Below, piece after piece: positions 49,470 to 58,344 of a stretch of 64,000 nucleotides of DNA. The translations under genes and the position numbers were made by a program. Where the stretch lies: positions 62,001 to 126,000 of the forward strand of contig CAWDYA010000007.1 in NCBI GenBank assembly GCA_963806495.1, given 5' to 3'. How positions within the stretch are numbered: position 1 is the first letter of the stretch; each line of letters begins with the position of its first letter. Origin of the DNA: CAWDYA01 sp963806495. Lineage in GTDB: Bacteria; Acidobacteriota; Polarisedimenticolia; JACPZX01; DASXTC01. The notes beneath the pieces are model-generated. The model did no database searches. It was not told where the DNA came from and worked only from the letters and a program-made list of their open reading frames with translations.

Positions 49470-49726
49470 CGCCGCTCGCCCTCGTCTTCGCCGTCGGGCG
49501 CAAACGGCGCGGTTCGGGCGCCCTCGTCCTCGGCCTTCATCAGGATCTCAATCTTGCGCTCGGCGGCGTCGAGCCTGGTGCCGCAGAACCGCGCCAGCCC
49601 GACCCCCTCCTCGAACAGCTTGAGCGAGTCATCCAGGGGAAGATCCCCCTGCTCCAGCTTGCGGACGATCTCCTCGAGCTTGTCGAGCGCCGTCTCGAAC
49701 TTCATCTCTTTCGTATCCTTGCCCAT
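49466..49726 (-). CDS. xseB: Exodeoxyribonuclease VII small subunit
   Basis: 86 residues, an antiparallel helical pair typical of XseB: FETALDKLEEIVRKLEQGDLPLDDSLKLFEEGVGL, here described over residues 10-44, followed by an acidic tail. Several copies clamp one XseA to form the single-strand-specific nuclease. It starts 15 bases after the xseA stop and overlaps ispA by four bases. Confidence 0.94.
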   Translation of the reverse strand: MGKDTKEMKFETALDKLEEIVRKLEQGDLPLDDSLKLFEEGVGLARFCGTRLDAAERKIEILMKAEDEGARTAPFAPDGEDEGERR

Positions 49727-49741
49727 GTCGTCTCCTTCGGA

Positions 49742-51193
49742 TCAGGTCCGGGGATCTCCTTCGGCATCCTCCTCCGCGGTCCACGCGACGTTCGCCGCGA
49801 GACGCCCGCGGGCCAGCCGCACGCGGACCTCGTCGCCGGGCGAGACATCGCGGGCGGCCGTGATCACGGCGCCTGTGGCGGGGGATTGGCAGATGGCGTA
49901 GCCGCGCTCCAGCACCGACAGCGGCGAGAGACTCTGCAGGAGCGCCTGCCGCGAAGAGAGCTCCTCGCGCAGGGAGCGCAGTCGTGTCGCCAGTGCCCGG
50001 TGGAGCAGCTCAGAGGCCACACGCAACGTGCCCCGGCGCGAGGCGACCTCCGCCTTGAGGCTGCGCGGCGAGAGACGCTCGGTGGCGACCCCGAGGCGCC
50101 GCCGGGCCCGGCCCAGGGTGCCGAGCAGCAGGTTGCCGAGCTTCATCATGGCTTCGTCGCTGCGTTGCTGCGCGGAGGCCAGCGCCGACTCGACACGCGC
50201 GAACGCCCGGCTGCGGGCGAGCGCGTGCACCCGGTTACGGCGCTCCAGCACGAGACGCCGGGCGGCGTGCCCGAGACGCGTGCGGGAGGAATCGACCCTC
50301 GAGATCAGCTCCTCGCGGCTCAGCGCCACCAGCTCGGCGGCCGCGGACGGCGTCGGCGCCCTGAGGTCGGCGGTGAAATCGGCGATGGTGAAGTCCGTCT
50401 CGTGACCGACGGCCGAGATGACCGGGAGCCGGGAGGATGCGATGGCCCGGGCCACGACCTCCTCGTTGAACGCCCAGAGGTCCTCCAGGCTTCCGCCGCC
50501 GCGCGCCACGATGATGGCGTCGATCGGGCGGCCGGGGTCGGATATCGCGTTGAGCGCACCGATCGCCGCGGCGATCTCCTTCGCGGATCCCTCCCCCTGG
50601 ACGCGACAGGGTGCGATGAGGACATCGAGACCGGCGGCCCGGCGCTTCAGGACGTTCAGAATGTCGCGCAGGGCGGCCCCCGTGGGCGACGTGACGACCC
50701 CGATCCGGCGCGGGAACCCCGGGATGGGGCGCTTCCGATCCGGGTCGAAGAGCCCTTCCTCCTTGAGGCGCGCCTTGAGCTGCTCGAAGGCGAGCTGCAG
50801 CGAGCCGGCGCCGAGCGGCTCCATCCAGCTCACGTTGATCTGGTAGCTTCCGCGCACCTCGTACAACGAGACCACGCCGCGGGCCAGAACGCTCAGCCCG
50901 TCCTCGGGGCGGAATCTCAGGTGGGCGTTGTTGCCCCGGAACATCACCGCGCTGATCTGCGCGCGGGCGTCCTTGAGCGAGAAATAGAAGTGGCCCGATC
51001 CGTGTGCCTTGAAGTTGGATATCTCTCCCTGCAGCCAGACGTCGGAGAACACTTCCTCGAGCATCTCGCGCACGGTCGCGTTGATCTCGGTAATGGTCAG
51101 CGGGCGGCCGCGTGTCCCGGGGGCGTCCTCGGGAAGGGGGGGCGAGGACTCAGGCTCCTCCTCGGGGAAAAGCGGAAGCGTGCGATCAGGCAT
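49742..51193 (-). CDS. xseA: Exodeoxyribonuclease VII large subunit
   Basis: The 483-residue catalytic subunit of ExoVII, which degrades single-stranded DNA in both directions. It has an N-terminal OB-fold (TITEINATVREMLEEVFSDV, WLQGEISNFKAHGSGHFYF), a nuclease domain (RIGVVTSPTGAALRDIL, VARGGGSLEDLWAFNEE, SAVGHETDFTIADF) and a long coiled-coil C-terminal region ending in LERGYAICQ. All family motifs are intact. The start overlaps the metallophosphoesterase stop by eight bases. Confidence 0.96.
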   Translation of the reverse strand: MPDRTLPLFPEEEPESSPPLPEDAPGTRGRPLTITEINATVREMLEEVFSDVWLQGEISNFKAHGSGHFYFSLKDARAQISAVMFRGNNAHLRFRPEDGLSVLARGVVSLYEVRGSYQINVSWMEPLGAGSLQLAFEQLKARLKEEGLFDPDRKRPIPGFPRRIGVVTSPTGAALRDILNVLKRRAAGLDVLIAPCRVQGEGSAKEIAAAIGALNAISDPGRPIDAIIVARGGGSLEDLWAFNEEVVARAIASSRLPVISAVGHETDFTIADFTADLRAPTPSAAAELVALSREELISRVDSSRTRLGHAARRLVLERRNRVHALARSRAFARVESALASAQQRSDEAMMKLGNLLLGTLGRARRRLGVATERLSPRSLKAEVASRRGTLRVASELLHRALATRLRSLREELSSRQALLQSLSPLSVLERGYAICQSPATGAVITAARDVSPGDEVRVRLARGRLAANVAWTAEEDAEGDPRT

Positions 51194-51983
51194 CGCCCCT
51201 CCCCGCCGCCGGCAGCATCAGGCGCTCGATCGATCGCGCGCGGCCGCTGACCTCGTCCACGTCCAGAACGACGCCACACACGCGCGGATCGCCGCGGGCC
51301 GAAGTCATCCGCCCGGAATCGAGCGTGAGGAACCGGGCCATGATGATCTCCTTGCTCATGCCGATAACCGAGTCGTAGGGCCCCGTCATGCCGACGTCCG
51401 TGATGTAGGCCGTCCCCCCCGGCAGGATCGTCTCGTCCGCGGTCTGGATGTGGGTGTGGGTTCCCACCACGGCGCTGGCCTGGCCGTCGAGGAACCAGCC
51501 CATCGCCACCTTCTCCGAGGTCGTCTCCCCGTGCATGTCCACGACGATGACCGGCGTCTGGCGCTTCATCTCGGTGACGGCGTCTCGCGCGGGGCGGAAC
51601 GGATCGTTCACCGGGGGCATGAAGACCCGGCCCATCACGTTGATGACGCCGACCCGGACGCCCGCCGGGGTCTCGCCGACGTGGACCCCGGACCCGGGCA
51701 GGTCCCCCGGATAGTTGAGGGGGCGCAGCAGACGCGGCTGGCCGGCGATGTAGTCCCGGATCTCGCGCCGGTCCCAGATGTGATTGCCCGAGGTGAGGCA
51801 ATCGACACCCATCGCGAGCATGTCCTCGGAGATCTCCGGTGTCACGCCCATGCCGTCGGCCGCGTTCTCGATGTTGACGATCGTGAAGTCGATCCGATGT
51901 CGATCGATCAGCCGGGGCAGGTGAGAGGCGAGAGCGCGTCGACCCGCCTTTCCCACGACGTCGCCGATGAAGAGTATCTTCAT
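51186..51983 (-). CDS. YmdB-like metallophosphoesterase (TIGR00282 type)
   Basis: A 265-residue calcineurin-like phosphoesterase. Metal ligands are visible: Asp8 (FIGDVVGKAG), NIENAADG, SGNHIWD, VVDMHGETTSEK and VGTHTHIQTADE. Bacillus YmdB, a cyclic-nucleotide phosphodiesterase affecting RNase Y-dependent mRNA turnover, is the best-known relative, and in Firmicutes its gene also follows rny. Unlike the adjacent RNase Y, its own active site is complete. It starts five bases after the rny stop and overlaps xseA, so it is part of the same transcript. Confidence 0.9.
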   Translation of the reverse strand: MKILFIGDVVGKAGRRALASHLPRLIDRHRIDFTIVNIENAADGMGVTPEISEDMLAMGVDCLTSGNHIWDRREIRDYIAGQPRLLRPLNYPGDLPGSGVHVGETPAGVRVGVINVMGRVFMPPVNDPFRPARDAVTEMKRQTPVIVVDMHGETTSEKVAMGWFLDGQASAVVGTHTHIQTADETILPGGTAYITDVGMTGPYDSVIGMSKEIIMARFLTLDSGRMTSARGDPRVCGVVLDVDEVSGRARSIERLMLPAAGRGDA

Positions 51984-51988
51984 GGCGC

Positions 51989-53554
51989 CTACATTGCGAA
52001 GCCGACCGAGCGTGTCTCCCGGATCACGCTCACCCGGACCTGTCCCGGGTAATCGACCTCCTTCTCGATCCGTGCCGCGATGTCTCTCGACAGCCAGATG
52101 GCTTCCTTGTCGCTGACGTGATCGGCCGCGACGATGACGCGGATTTCCTTGCCGGCCCGGACGGCGTGTGCCTCCTTCACGCCCGGGAACGAGGTCGCGA
52201 TCCTCTCCAGGTGCGACAGCTCCTGGAGAAAGTCCTCGAGCATCTCCTTCTGGGCCCCGGGGCGCGAGACGACCGCCTGCTCGGCCACCTGGAGCAGCAC
52301 GGCCTCGATCGTCCGGGGCGCGACCGCACCGTACAGTGCCTGGATGCAGTGGACCACGGGCTCCGGCTCGCCGAGCCGCTGCGCGATGTCCGCGGACAGG
52401 AGAGTCGGCGAACAATCCTGGTCGGTGTCGCCGGCGAACCCGATCTTGTGGAAGAGTCCGGCGCGTTTGACCACCTCGACGCGGCCGGCCAGCATCTCCG
52501 CCATCCGCGACGCGATGAGCGCCACCTCTCGTGAGTGGTCCAGGATGCTCTGCCCGTGATGGGTGAGATATCGCAGGCGGCCCGTGAGCTTGAGCAGCCT
52601 GGGATTGAGATCGTGAAGCCCCAGCTCGAAGGCTGCGGCTTCTCCCTGTTCGGCGGTGGTCTTGTCGAACTCCTCCCGGACCTTGGCGATGACCTCCTCG
52701 ATGCGGGCCGGATGAATCCTGCCGTCCTCGATCAGACGTTCGATCGCCATCTTTGCCACCATGCGCCGGGCCGGGTCGAACGAGGAGAGGATGATGACGC
52801 CAGGGGTGTCGTCGATGATCAGATCGATGCCGCATGCCATCTCGATGGCGCGGATATTCCGTCCCTCGCGCCCGATGATGCGGCCCTTCATCTCGTCGCT
52901 CGGGAGACTCACCACGGTGACGGTGGTCTCCGCGTACTGGGATAGAGGAAGCCGCTGCATCGCCTGGGTGGTGATCCATCGTGCCTCCTCGGAGGCTCTC
53001 TCACGCGCCTCTTCCTGGATCCTGAGAATCATGGCAGACGCGTCCCGGCGCGCGTCCAGCTCGATCTCCCCGCGGAGCTGCTCGCGGGCTTCGCCGGCCG
53101 AGAGCCCCGCGATCTGCTCGAGCTTGGCCCGCTGGTGCGCCAGCAGGTCGCGCGCCTCGGCGCGGGCCGACGCGGCTTCGGCCTCGAGGCTCGCCACGGC
53201 CGTCGCGCGCGCCTCCACCTCCTTCATCTTCTCATCGGCGAAAGCCATGCGGCGGCGCAGATCCTTGTCGCGCCGATCGATCTCACGGCGCTGCTCCTCG
53301 GTCTCGCGGACCCGAGCCTGCGTCTCCTCCTCGAGCCGGGCCTCGGCGGCCTCGAGGCGCACCGTTGCCTCGAGGTCGGCGGCCTCGAGCCTCGCCTCGG
53401 CGTCCCGGCGGGCCTGCTCGACGATCGCATGAGCCGTTTCGTGGGCGGAGGCGATGCCGCGCTTGTTGAGCATGGAGCTGATGAAGGCGAAGAGGCCGGC
53501 GCCGGCGGCAGCTCCCGCGATGAAGGCGATGAACAGTCCGAGGAATTCGCTCAT
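51989..53554 (-). CDS. rny: RNase Y-like protein with degenerate HD active site
   Basis: 521 residues with the full RNase Y layout: N-terminal membrane helix (LGLFIAFIAGAAAGAGLFAF), a long coiled coil to about residue 190, a KH domain with GRIIGREGRNIRAIE, and an HD-domain region. The HD part is degenerate. His340 (LDHSREVA) remains, but the HD pair is His369-Lys370 (FHKIGFA), the EGSH region reads QDCSP, the HHxD region reads QALYGA, and the later Asp is Glu425 (QVAEQAVVSRPG). In Bacillus the HD pair is needed for cleavage, so this protein is probably not an active nuclease. The frame is intact and the C-terminus (DYPGQVRVSVIRETRSVGF) is well conserved. It may scaffold or bind RNA. Confidence 0.9.
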   Translation of the reverse strand: MSEFLGLFIAFIAGAAAGAGLFAFISSMLNKRGIASAHETAHAIVEQARRDAEARLEAADLEATVRLEAAEARLEEETQARVRETEEQRREIDRRDKDLRRRMAFADEKMKEVEARATAVASLEAEAASARAEARDLLAHQRAKLEQIAGLSAGEAREQLRGEIELDARRDASAMILRIQEEARERASEEARWITTQAMQRLPLSQYAETTVTVVSLPSDEMKGRIIGREGRNIRAIEMACGIDLIIDDTPGVIILSSFDPARRMVAKMAIERLIEDGRIHPARIEEVIAKVREEFDKTTAEQGEAAAFELGLHDLNPRLLKLTGRLRYLTHHGQSILDHSREVALIASRMAEMLAGRVEVVKRAGLFHKIGFAGDTDQDCSPTLLSADIAQRLGEPEPVVHCIQALYGAVAPRTIEAVLLQVAEQAVVSRPGAQKEMLEDFLQELSHLERIATSFPGVKEAHAVRAGKEIRVIVAADHVSDKEAIWLSRDIAARIEKEVDYPGQVRVSVIRETRSVGFAM

Positions 53555-53621
53555 GGGCGCATTGTATCCGATGGGCCGGGGTCGCGGCGCTGAGATATGG
53601 GGAAGGATCGGTCCGATGGGG

Positions 53622-53844
53622 AGGTCGTGCCCCCGCCTGGCCGTGTGGCTGGTGCCCTTGAACCTGGTTTCCCAGGTGGGTGTTCCGCTCCCGTTTCAGG
53701 CTTCCCCGAAGGCGACCTGCCCCGGCCATGCGACCGGAGCGCTCGCCCGGGGCTTGCTCACGGCGGGATCGAAGGAACTCCCTTTGCATGAGTGTTGGCT
53801 CAAGCGGTTCCACCCGATCACGCACCCGGCAGGGGTACGATCCG
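53622..53844 (-). ncRNA. ssrS: 6S RNA
   Basis: Between zapA and rny, the classic neighbourhood of 6S RNA, the minus strand carries segments matching the conserved halves of this RNA: TTGAGCCAACACTCATGC on the 5' side, and GAAGCCTGAAAC, CACCTGGGAAACCAGG and TTCAAGGGCACCAGCC on the 3' side. The ends pair: TCGTACCCCTGCC (53828-53840) with GGCGGGGGCACGA (53625-53637). The central part would form the open bubble that mimics an open promoter. 6S RNA binds the housekeeping RNA polymerase and lowers its use of promoters in stationary phase. Boundaries are estimated from the promoter and closing stem. Confidence 0.85.
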
Positions 53845-53850
53845 TGGGCG

Positions 53851-53880
53851 ATTCTAGGACGGCCCGAAAGCGGGTGTCAA
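53851..53880 (-). promoter_or_regulatory. Consensus promoter of 6S RNA
   Basis: Read on the minus strand: TTGACA (53875-53880), 18 bases, TAGAAT (53851-53856). It lies just after the zapA stop and points into the 6S RNA gene. It is among the best sigma70-type matches in the window. Confidence 0.75.
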
Positions 53881-53896
53881 GGAGGAAGCCCCTCGA

Positions 53897-54205
53897 TCAC
53901 CCGCGGCCGATGGCACCATCGAGCATCCGCTCCCACTCCGCCGTGCGCACGGCGAGGTCCATCCTCTGCTTCTCCGCCTCGCGCCGGAGCTGATGGAGCT
54001 CGTCGGCGACGTTGAGAGCGGCCAGGATGGCCACCTTCAGCGAGTCGACCGTGGAGGAAGAGTCCGCGATCTGCCTCATGCGCCCGTCGACGAACGCGGC
54101 CAGCTCCTGGATATAGGCCGAATCGTCGTCGCTGCGCAGGGTATACGACTGCCCGAAGATGTCGACCTGGGTCAGCCTCTGCTCCTTGCCTGATGAACTG
54201 GACAT
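53897..54205 (-). CDS. zapA: Cell division protein ZapA
   Basis: A 102-residue ZapA: an N-terminal beta-rich head (VDIFGQSYTLRSDDDSAY, followed by IQELAAFVDGRMRQIA) and a C-terminal coiled coil (LNVADELHQLRREAEKQ). ZapA crosslinks FtsZ filaments at mid-cell. It follows a small coiled-coil gene by 19 bases, the common zapB-zapA order, and the 6S RNA promoter begins right after its stop. Confidence 0.92.
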   Translation of the reverse strand: MSSSSGKEQRLTQVDIFGQSYTLRSDDDSAYIQELAAFVDGRMRQIADSSSTVDSLKVAILAALNVADELHQLRREAEKQRMDLAVRTAEWERMLDGAIGRG

Positions 54206-54224
54206 GCTCGCACCCCCCCGGCTT

Positions 54225-54473
54225 TCACGAGGCCTCGACTTCCTCGATGATGTTGATCATGTGTTCGATCCGATCGGCCATCGTCTGACGCTCCCGCGTG
54301 AGCCGCTCCAGCTTGTGACCCAGCTCCGGGTCCTCCTTGCGCAGCGAGAGCCGTTTCACCTCGTCGCGCGCGCTCTTCAACTGATCCTCGAGGACGTTGC
54401 GCTCCTCGCGCAGCGACCGGATCAGGTCCGTGGCCCTCCTGATCTTCTCCTCCAGCAGCTCCATCTTCTCCAT
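54225..54473 (-). CDS. ZapB-like coiled-coil cell division protein
   Basis: 82 residues predicted to be almost entirely one coiled coil (LEEKIRRATDLIRSLREER, LERLTRERQTMADRIEHM). Size, charge pattern and position directly upstream of zapA match the ZapB-like proteins of this operon type, which help organise the Z-ring. Coiled coils are weakly diagnostic, so the name rests mainly on context. Confidence 0.75.
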   Translation of the reverse strand: MEKMELLEEKIRRATDLIRSLREERNVLEDQLKSARDEVKRLSLRKEDPELGHKLERLTRERQTMADRIEHMINIIEEVEAS

Positions 54474-54522
54474 CGTGAATCGTCCTCTCGCCTGAGTCGT
54501 CGGGGCTCCGCGTCCGGGCGCT

Positions 54523-56637
54523 CTAGGCGCGCAGCCGGACCCCGTGCGTTGCGGTCAGTTTATCCAGAATCCGCGACATCGTAGCGTTTACTTCATCGGA
54601 TTCCAGCGTGCGCTCCGGATGCTGGAAGGTAATCCCGATGGTCAGCCCGATCCTGCCGGCGGGCACGGCGTCACCCTCGTACCGATCGAGCGCCGTCACC
54701 CGGGACACGAGGTCTCCTCCTGCCTCGCGGATCGTGGCTTCAAGCTCCCCGTAATGCCGGCCGGCGTCGACGATGAGGGACAGATCGCGCGAAACCGACG
54801 GGAAACGGGGCAGCGGCCTGTATCTCCCCGGGCTCTCCGGCAGCGCCTGGAGCGAGGAGAGGGACAGCTCCGCGACGAACACCTCCTGCCGGATGTCGAG
54901 CTTTTCACGCCAGGCCGGCGACAGCGCTCCGATCCTGCCGATCGGTCGCCCGCCCGAGGAGAGCAGCGCCGAAATCTCCGGGTCCAGCGCCTGGGAGGCT
55001 CCCAGCGGATCGAGCCGGAGGTCCAGGCCGATCCCGGCCAGCACCGCCTGGATGTCTCCCTTCAGATCGTGGAATGCCACCGCGCGGGACGGCTCGATCC
55101 AGTTGTGGGGCCGGACGCCGCCCGAGATGGCCATCCCGAGGGAGACCGACTCCTCCACCGGCCCCGGCGCGGCCCGCTTGCGATCTTCATGAGAAGGAGG
55201 CGGCGCCTCGCCCCGGCGGAACACGTGGCCGATTTCGTACAGGCGGACGTCCTTGATGCCCCGGTTGATGTTGCGTGCCACCGACGCGAGCAGACCCGGC
55301 AGGACGGTGGTCCGCAGCATCTCCTGGTCGGCGGTGATCGGATTCTCGACGATGATCGGCTCGATCGCGGGCTCCTCGGTGCTGAGCCTCTGTCTGAGAC
55401 CCCAGTCCAGCGAGGCGGTGACGAAGGACGAGGTCATCGCCTCGTTGTATCCGCACCCGGACAGCCCCCGGCGCACCGCGATCTCACGGTGGTGCCCCGG
55501 GCGATGGACGGTCCCGGATCCCGGAATGTGCGGGAGCCTCTCTGGGATGGAGTCGTAGTTCAGGCTGCGCCCGACCTCTTCGATGAGGTCGACCTCGTGA
55601 TCGATGTCCTGCCGGTGAGAGGGGACTTCGACCTCCATCCCGTCGCCGCGCGGCTCCACGCGGAACTGAAGCGCGGTGAGGGTGCGGGCGACCGTCTCCG
55701 CACTGACGGGGATGCCGAGCAGGGCGCCCGTCCGCGACGCCCTCACGCGGAGACGCCGGACGAAGGGCGGGCGGGGCCGTGCCTCCAGCAGACCGCGGCA
55801 CAGCGTGCCGCCGGCCAGCTCGAGAATCAGCCCGGTCACCCGGTTGAGCGCGCGGACGGTGGCCTCGATGTCGGCGCCGCGCTCGAACCGGTAGGAGGCG
55901 TCCGTGGACAGAGCGAGGCGTTTCGAGGTGCGCCGGATGGAGACCGGATTGAAGTGTGCGCTCTCGATGAGCAGGTTCACGGTTCCTTCCGTCACCATCG
56001 TGGCCTCGCCCCCCATCACGCCGGCCAGGGCGACGGGACGTTCCGCGTCCGCAATCACCAGCGTTTCACCGTCGAGCGGCCGCGGGATGCCGTCCAGCGT
56101 AGTGAGCGATTCGCCCGCGCGCCCGCGGCGCACCAGGATGCGCGAGCCCGACAGCGTGTCGGCGTCGAAGGCATGAAGGGGATGGCCGAACTCCCAGAGC
56201 ACGTAGTTGGTCGCGTCCACGATATTGTTGACCGGGCGCACGCCCACCGTGGCGAGACGCCGGGTGATCCACTCGGGGCTGGGGCCTACGCGCACGCCCC
56301 GAACCAGCCGGGCGTCATAGCGGCCGCACCCCTCGACGTCCTCGACCTCGACCGAGGCGAGCGCCGCCGCCGCGGGGCCGTCGTCCGGCTCGGGCAGATC
56401 GCCGGGGTAGGGGCACAGGCTCCGTCCCGTGGCTGCCGCCACCTCGCGCGCGATCCCGTACACGTTCATGCAGTCGGGACGGTTGGAGAACACCTCGATG
56501 TCGAGAATGGTGTCGCCGTCGGGGGTCTCGTCCAGCGTCTCGACCGCCAGACCGGTCGCGGTCAGGCGGCGCGCCAGCTCCGCGGGCGCGCCCTCGGCGT
56601 CGACGAACTCCCTGATCCAGGAGAGGCTGAACTTCAC
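54523..56637 (-). CDS. pheT: Phenylalanyl-tRNA synthetase beta chain, short form
   Basis: The beta subunit of the alpha2-beta2 PheRS. 704 residues, about 90 fewer than E. coli PheT. After MKFSLSWIREFVDAEG-like residues 1-35 the chain goes straight to ILDIEVFSNRPDCMNVYG: the EMAPII/OB-type tRNA-binding insert (about residues 40-150 in E. coli) is missing. The B3/B4 editing region (YDARLVRGV, VDATNYVLWEFGHPLHAFD), B5 domain and the C-terminal anticodon-binding domain (FPSVSRDLSLIVD, LTIGITFQHPERTL) are present. The GTG start at 56637 overlaps the pheS stop. The short form should still aminoacylate. Confidence 0.92.
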   Translation of the reverse strand: MKFSLSWIREFVDAEGAPAELARRLTATGLAVETLDETPDGDTILDIEVFSNRPDCMNVYGIAREVAAATGRSLCPYPGDLPEPDDGPAAAALASVEVEDVEGCGRYDARLVRGVRVGPSPEWITRRLATVGVRPVNNIVDATNYVLWEFGHPLHAFDADTLSGSRILVRRGRAGESLTTLDGIPRPLDGETLVIADAERPVALAGVMGGEATMVTEGTVNLLIESAHFNPVSIRRTSKRLALSTDASYRFERGADIEATVRALNRVTGLILELAGGTLCRGLLEARPRPPFVRRLRVRASRTGALLGIPVSAETVARTLTALQFRVEPRGDGMEVEVPSHRQDIDHEVDLIEEVGRSLNYDSIPERLPHIPGSGTVHRPGHHREIAVRRGLSGCGYNEAMTSSFVTASLDWGLRQRLSTEEPAIEPIIVENPITADQEMLRTTVLPGLLASVARNINRGIKDVRLYEIGHVFRRGEAPPPSHEDRKRAAPGPVEESVSLGMAISGGVRPHNWIEPSRAVAFHDLKGDIQAVLAGIGLDLRLDPLGASQALDPEISALLSSGGRPIGRIGALSPAWREKLDIRQEVFVAELSLSSLQALPESPGRYRPLPRFPSVSRDLSLIVDAGRHYGELEATIREAGGDLVSRVTALDRYEGDAVPAGRIGLTIGITFQHPERTLESDEVNATMSRILDKLTATHGVRLRA

Positions 56638-57676
56638 GAGATCCCCCTGAACTGCTCGAGAAACCGCAGGTCGTTCTCGTAGAACAGACGGATGTCGTCG
56701 ATGTCGAAACGGACCATCGCGATCCTCTCCATGCCGAGCCCGAAGGCGAATCCGGTGACCTCGTCGCTGTCGTAGCCGACCCCCGCGAACACCGCCGGAT
56801 GAACCATGCCGGCGCCGCCCATCTCGATCCAGCCCGAGCGCTTGCAGGTTCGGCAACCGGTGCCGTCGCATACGAAACAGGAGACGTCGAATTGTGCGCC
56901 CGGCTCGACGAACGGGAAGTACGACGGGCTGAGCCGGACGCGGACGCGTTCCCCGAAGAGCCGCCGTCCCAGCTCCAGCAGCGTTCCCTTGAGGTCCGCG
57001 AGGCTGACGCCCCGATCGACCGCCAGACCTTCGATCTGATGGAAGATCGGGTAGTGCGTGGCGTCGATCGTGTCGCGACGGAAAACCCTCCCCGGGCAGA
57101 TGATCTTCAGCGGGGGACGGCTCTTCATCATCGTGCGGATCTGCACGGGCGACGTGTGCGTCCTGAGGAGCCCGCCCCCTTCGAGATAGATCGTGTCCTG
57201 CAGGTCGCGCGCAGGGTGGTCCGGGGGGATGTTCAGGGCGGTGAAGTTGTTGTGGTCGGTCTCCGCCTCGGGGCCGTCCTCCACGGAGTAGCCCATGCTG
57301 AGGAAGATTTCCTCGATCTCGCGCCTCACGATCGTGAGCGGATGATCGAGGCCCGGCCGGGCTGGTACGCCGGGCAGCGTCAGGTCGGGTCCCCTGGTGG
57401 CCTCGGGCGTGGAGGCCGCCGCGCCCGATCGGGCCGCCTCGAGCGCCTCCTCGACCTGCTTCTTGAGCCTGTTGGCGGCGGCGCCCGCGGCGCCTCGTTC
57501 CTCGGGGGAAGATCCTTGAGCCCCTTCAGCAGTCCGGTGAGCCGGCCGCGGCTCCGGCCGAGGAAGTCGTGTCGGACTTCCTGGAGAAGGGCCGGATCGG
57601 CACCGGCCTCCGCCAGTCGGCGGTGGAACTCGGCGCGGATCGATTCGAGCTGCTCGCGGTGGTTGTTTCCAGGCAT
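56634..57676 (-). CDS. pheS: Phenylalanyl-tRNA synthetase alpha chain, one frameshift
   Basis: The catalytic subunit of PheRS. N-terminal coiled coil from ATG 57676 (LESIRAEFHRRLAEAG, GRSRGRLTGLLKGLKDLPP), then class II motifs: HPLTIVRREIEEIF, LRTHTSPVQIRTM, GRVFRRDTIDATHYPIFHQ (motif 2) and GFAFGLGMERIAMVRF (motif 3). A base is missing at about 57508: adding one G after CCCCC joins LKDLPP to EERGAAGAAANRLKKQVEEAL, exactly the expected sequence. The stop overlaps the pheT GTG. The defect is probably a sequence error, because the gene is essential. Confidence 0.9.
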
Positions 57677-57735
57677 GGGCTCCGCCCCCGGACTCCCTCG
57701 GAAGCCCTCGAGGCCTTCGGCGCGAACGCCTTGGG

Positions 57736-58110
57736 TCAGGCCGCGGTTTCGGAGGTGCCGAGGGCGGCGCGGACCTTGCCGGCCACCTCGGTGAAGCCCG
57801 CCGGGTCGGTCACCGCGAGATCGGCCAGCATCTTGCGGTCCAGATCGATGCCCGCCCTCTTCAGCCCGTCGATGAACTGGCTGTAGGACAGACCGTTGAG
57901 ACGCGCGGCGGCGTTGATCCGCGTGATCCAGAGCCTCCGGAAGTCACGCTTGCGCGCCCGGCGATCGCGGAACGCATAGACCAGCGACTTCTCGATCGCC
58001 TCCTTGGCGATCGTGTGAAGCCGGCCCTTGGCGCCGTAATAACCGCTGGCGAGCTTGAGTATCTTCTTGCGACGATCCTTGCGCTTGGTACCTCTCTTGA
58101 CCCTGGGCAC
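57736..58110 (-). CDS. rplT: Ribosomal protein L20
   Basis: 124 residues, highly basic N-terminal arm (MPRVKRGTKRKDRRKKILKL) and a globular C-terminus with LWITRINAAARLNGLSYSQFI. A primary 23S rRNA binder required for 50S assembly; in many bacteria it also represses its own operon. It follows rpmI by 23 bases, in the conserved infC-rpmI-rplT order. Confidence 0.97.
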   Translation of the reverse strand: MPRVKRGTKRKDRRKKILKLASGYYGAKGRLHTIAKEAIEKSLVYAFRDRRARKRDFRRLWITRINAAARLNGLSYSQFIDGLKRAGIDLDRKMLADLAVTDPAGFTEVAGKVRAALGTSETAA

Positions 58111-58133
58111 TTTCCTCTCCTGTCCCGCCGGCC

Positions 58134-58331
58134 CTACTGGTAGGGGATCATCCGGCTGATGCGTTTCAGGTCGGCGTCGCTGACCCTGGCCGGCTGGTCG
58201 AGCTGCCGCTTTCTCTTGGACGCTTTCTTGGTGAGAATGTGGCTCTTGAAGGCCTTTGCCCTCTTGATCCCGCCGCCGGCGGTCTTCTTGAACCGCTTGG
58301 CTGCGCCACGGTGAGTCTTCAGCTTAGGCAT
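58134..58331 (-). CDS. rpmI: Ribosomal protein L35
   Basis: 65 residues, MPKLKTHRGAAKRFKKTAGG followed by a basic AKAFKSHILTKKASKRKRQL segment, typical of L35 of the large subunit. It lies between infC and rplT, 13 bases after the infC stop. Confidence 0.97.
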   Translation of the reverse strand: MPKLKTHRGAAKRFKKTAGGGIKRAKAFKSHILTKKASKRKRQLDQPARVSDADLKRISRMIPYQ

Positions 58332-58344
58332 CGTTTCGCTCCGC

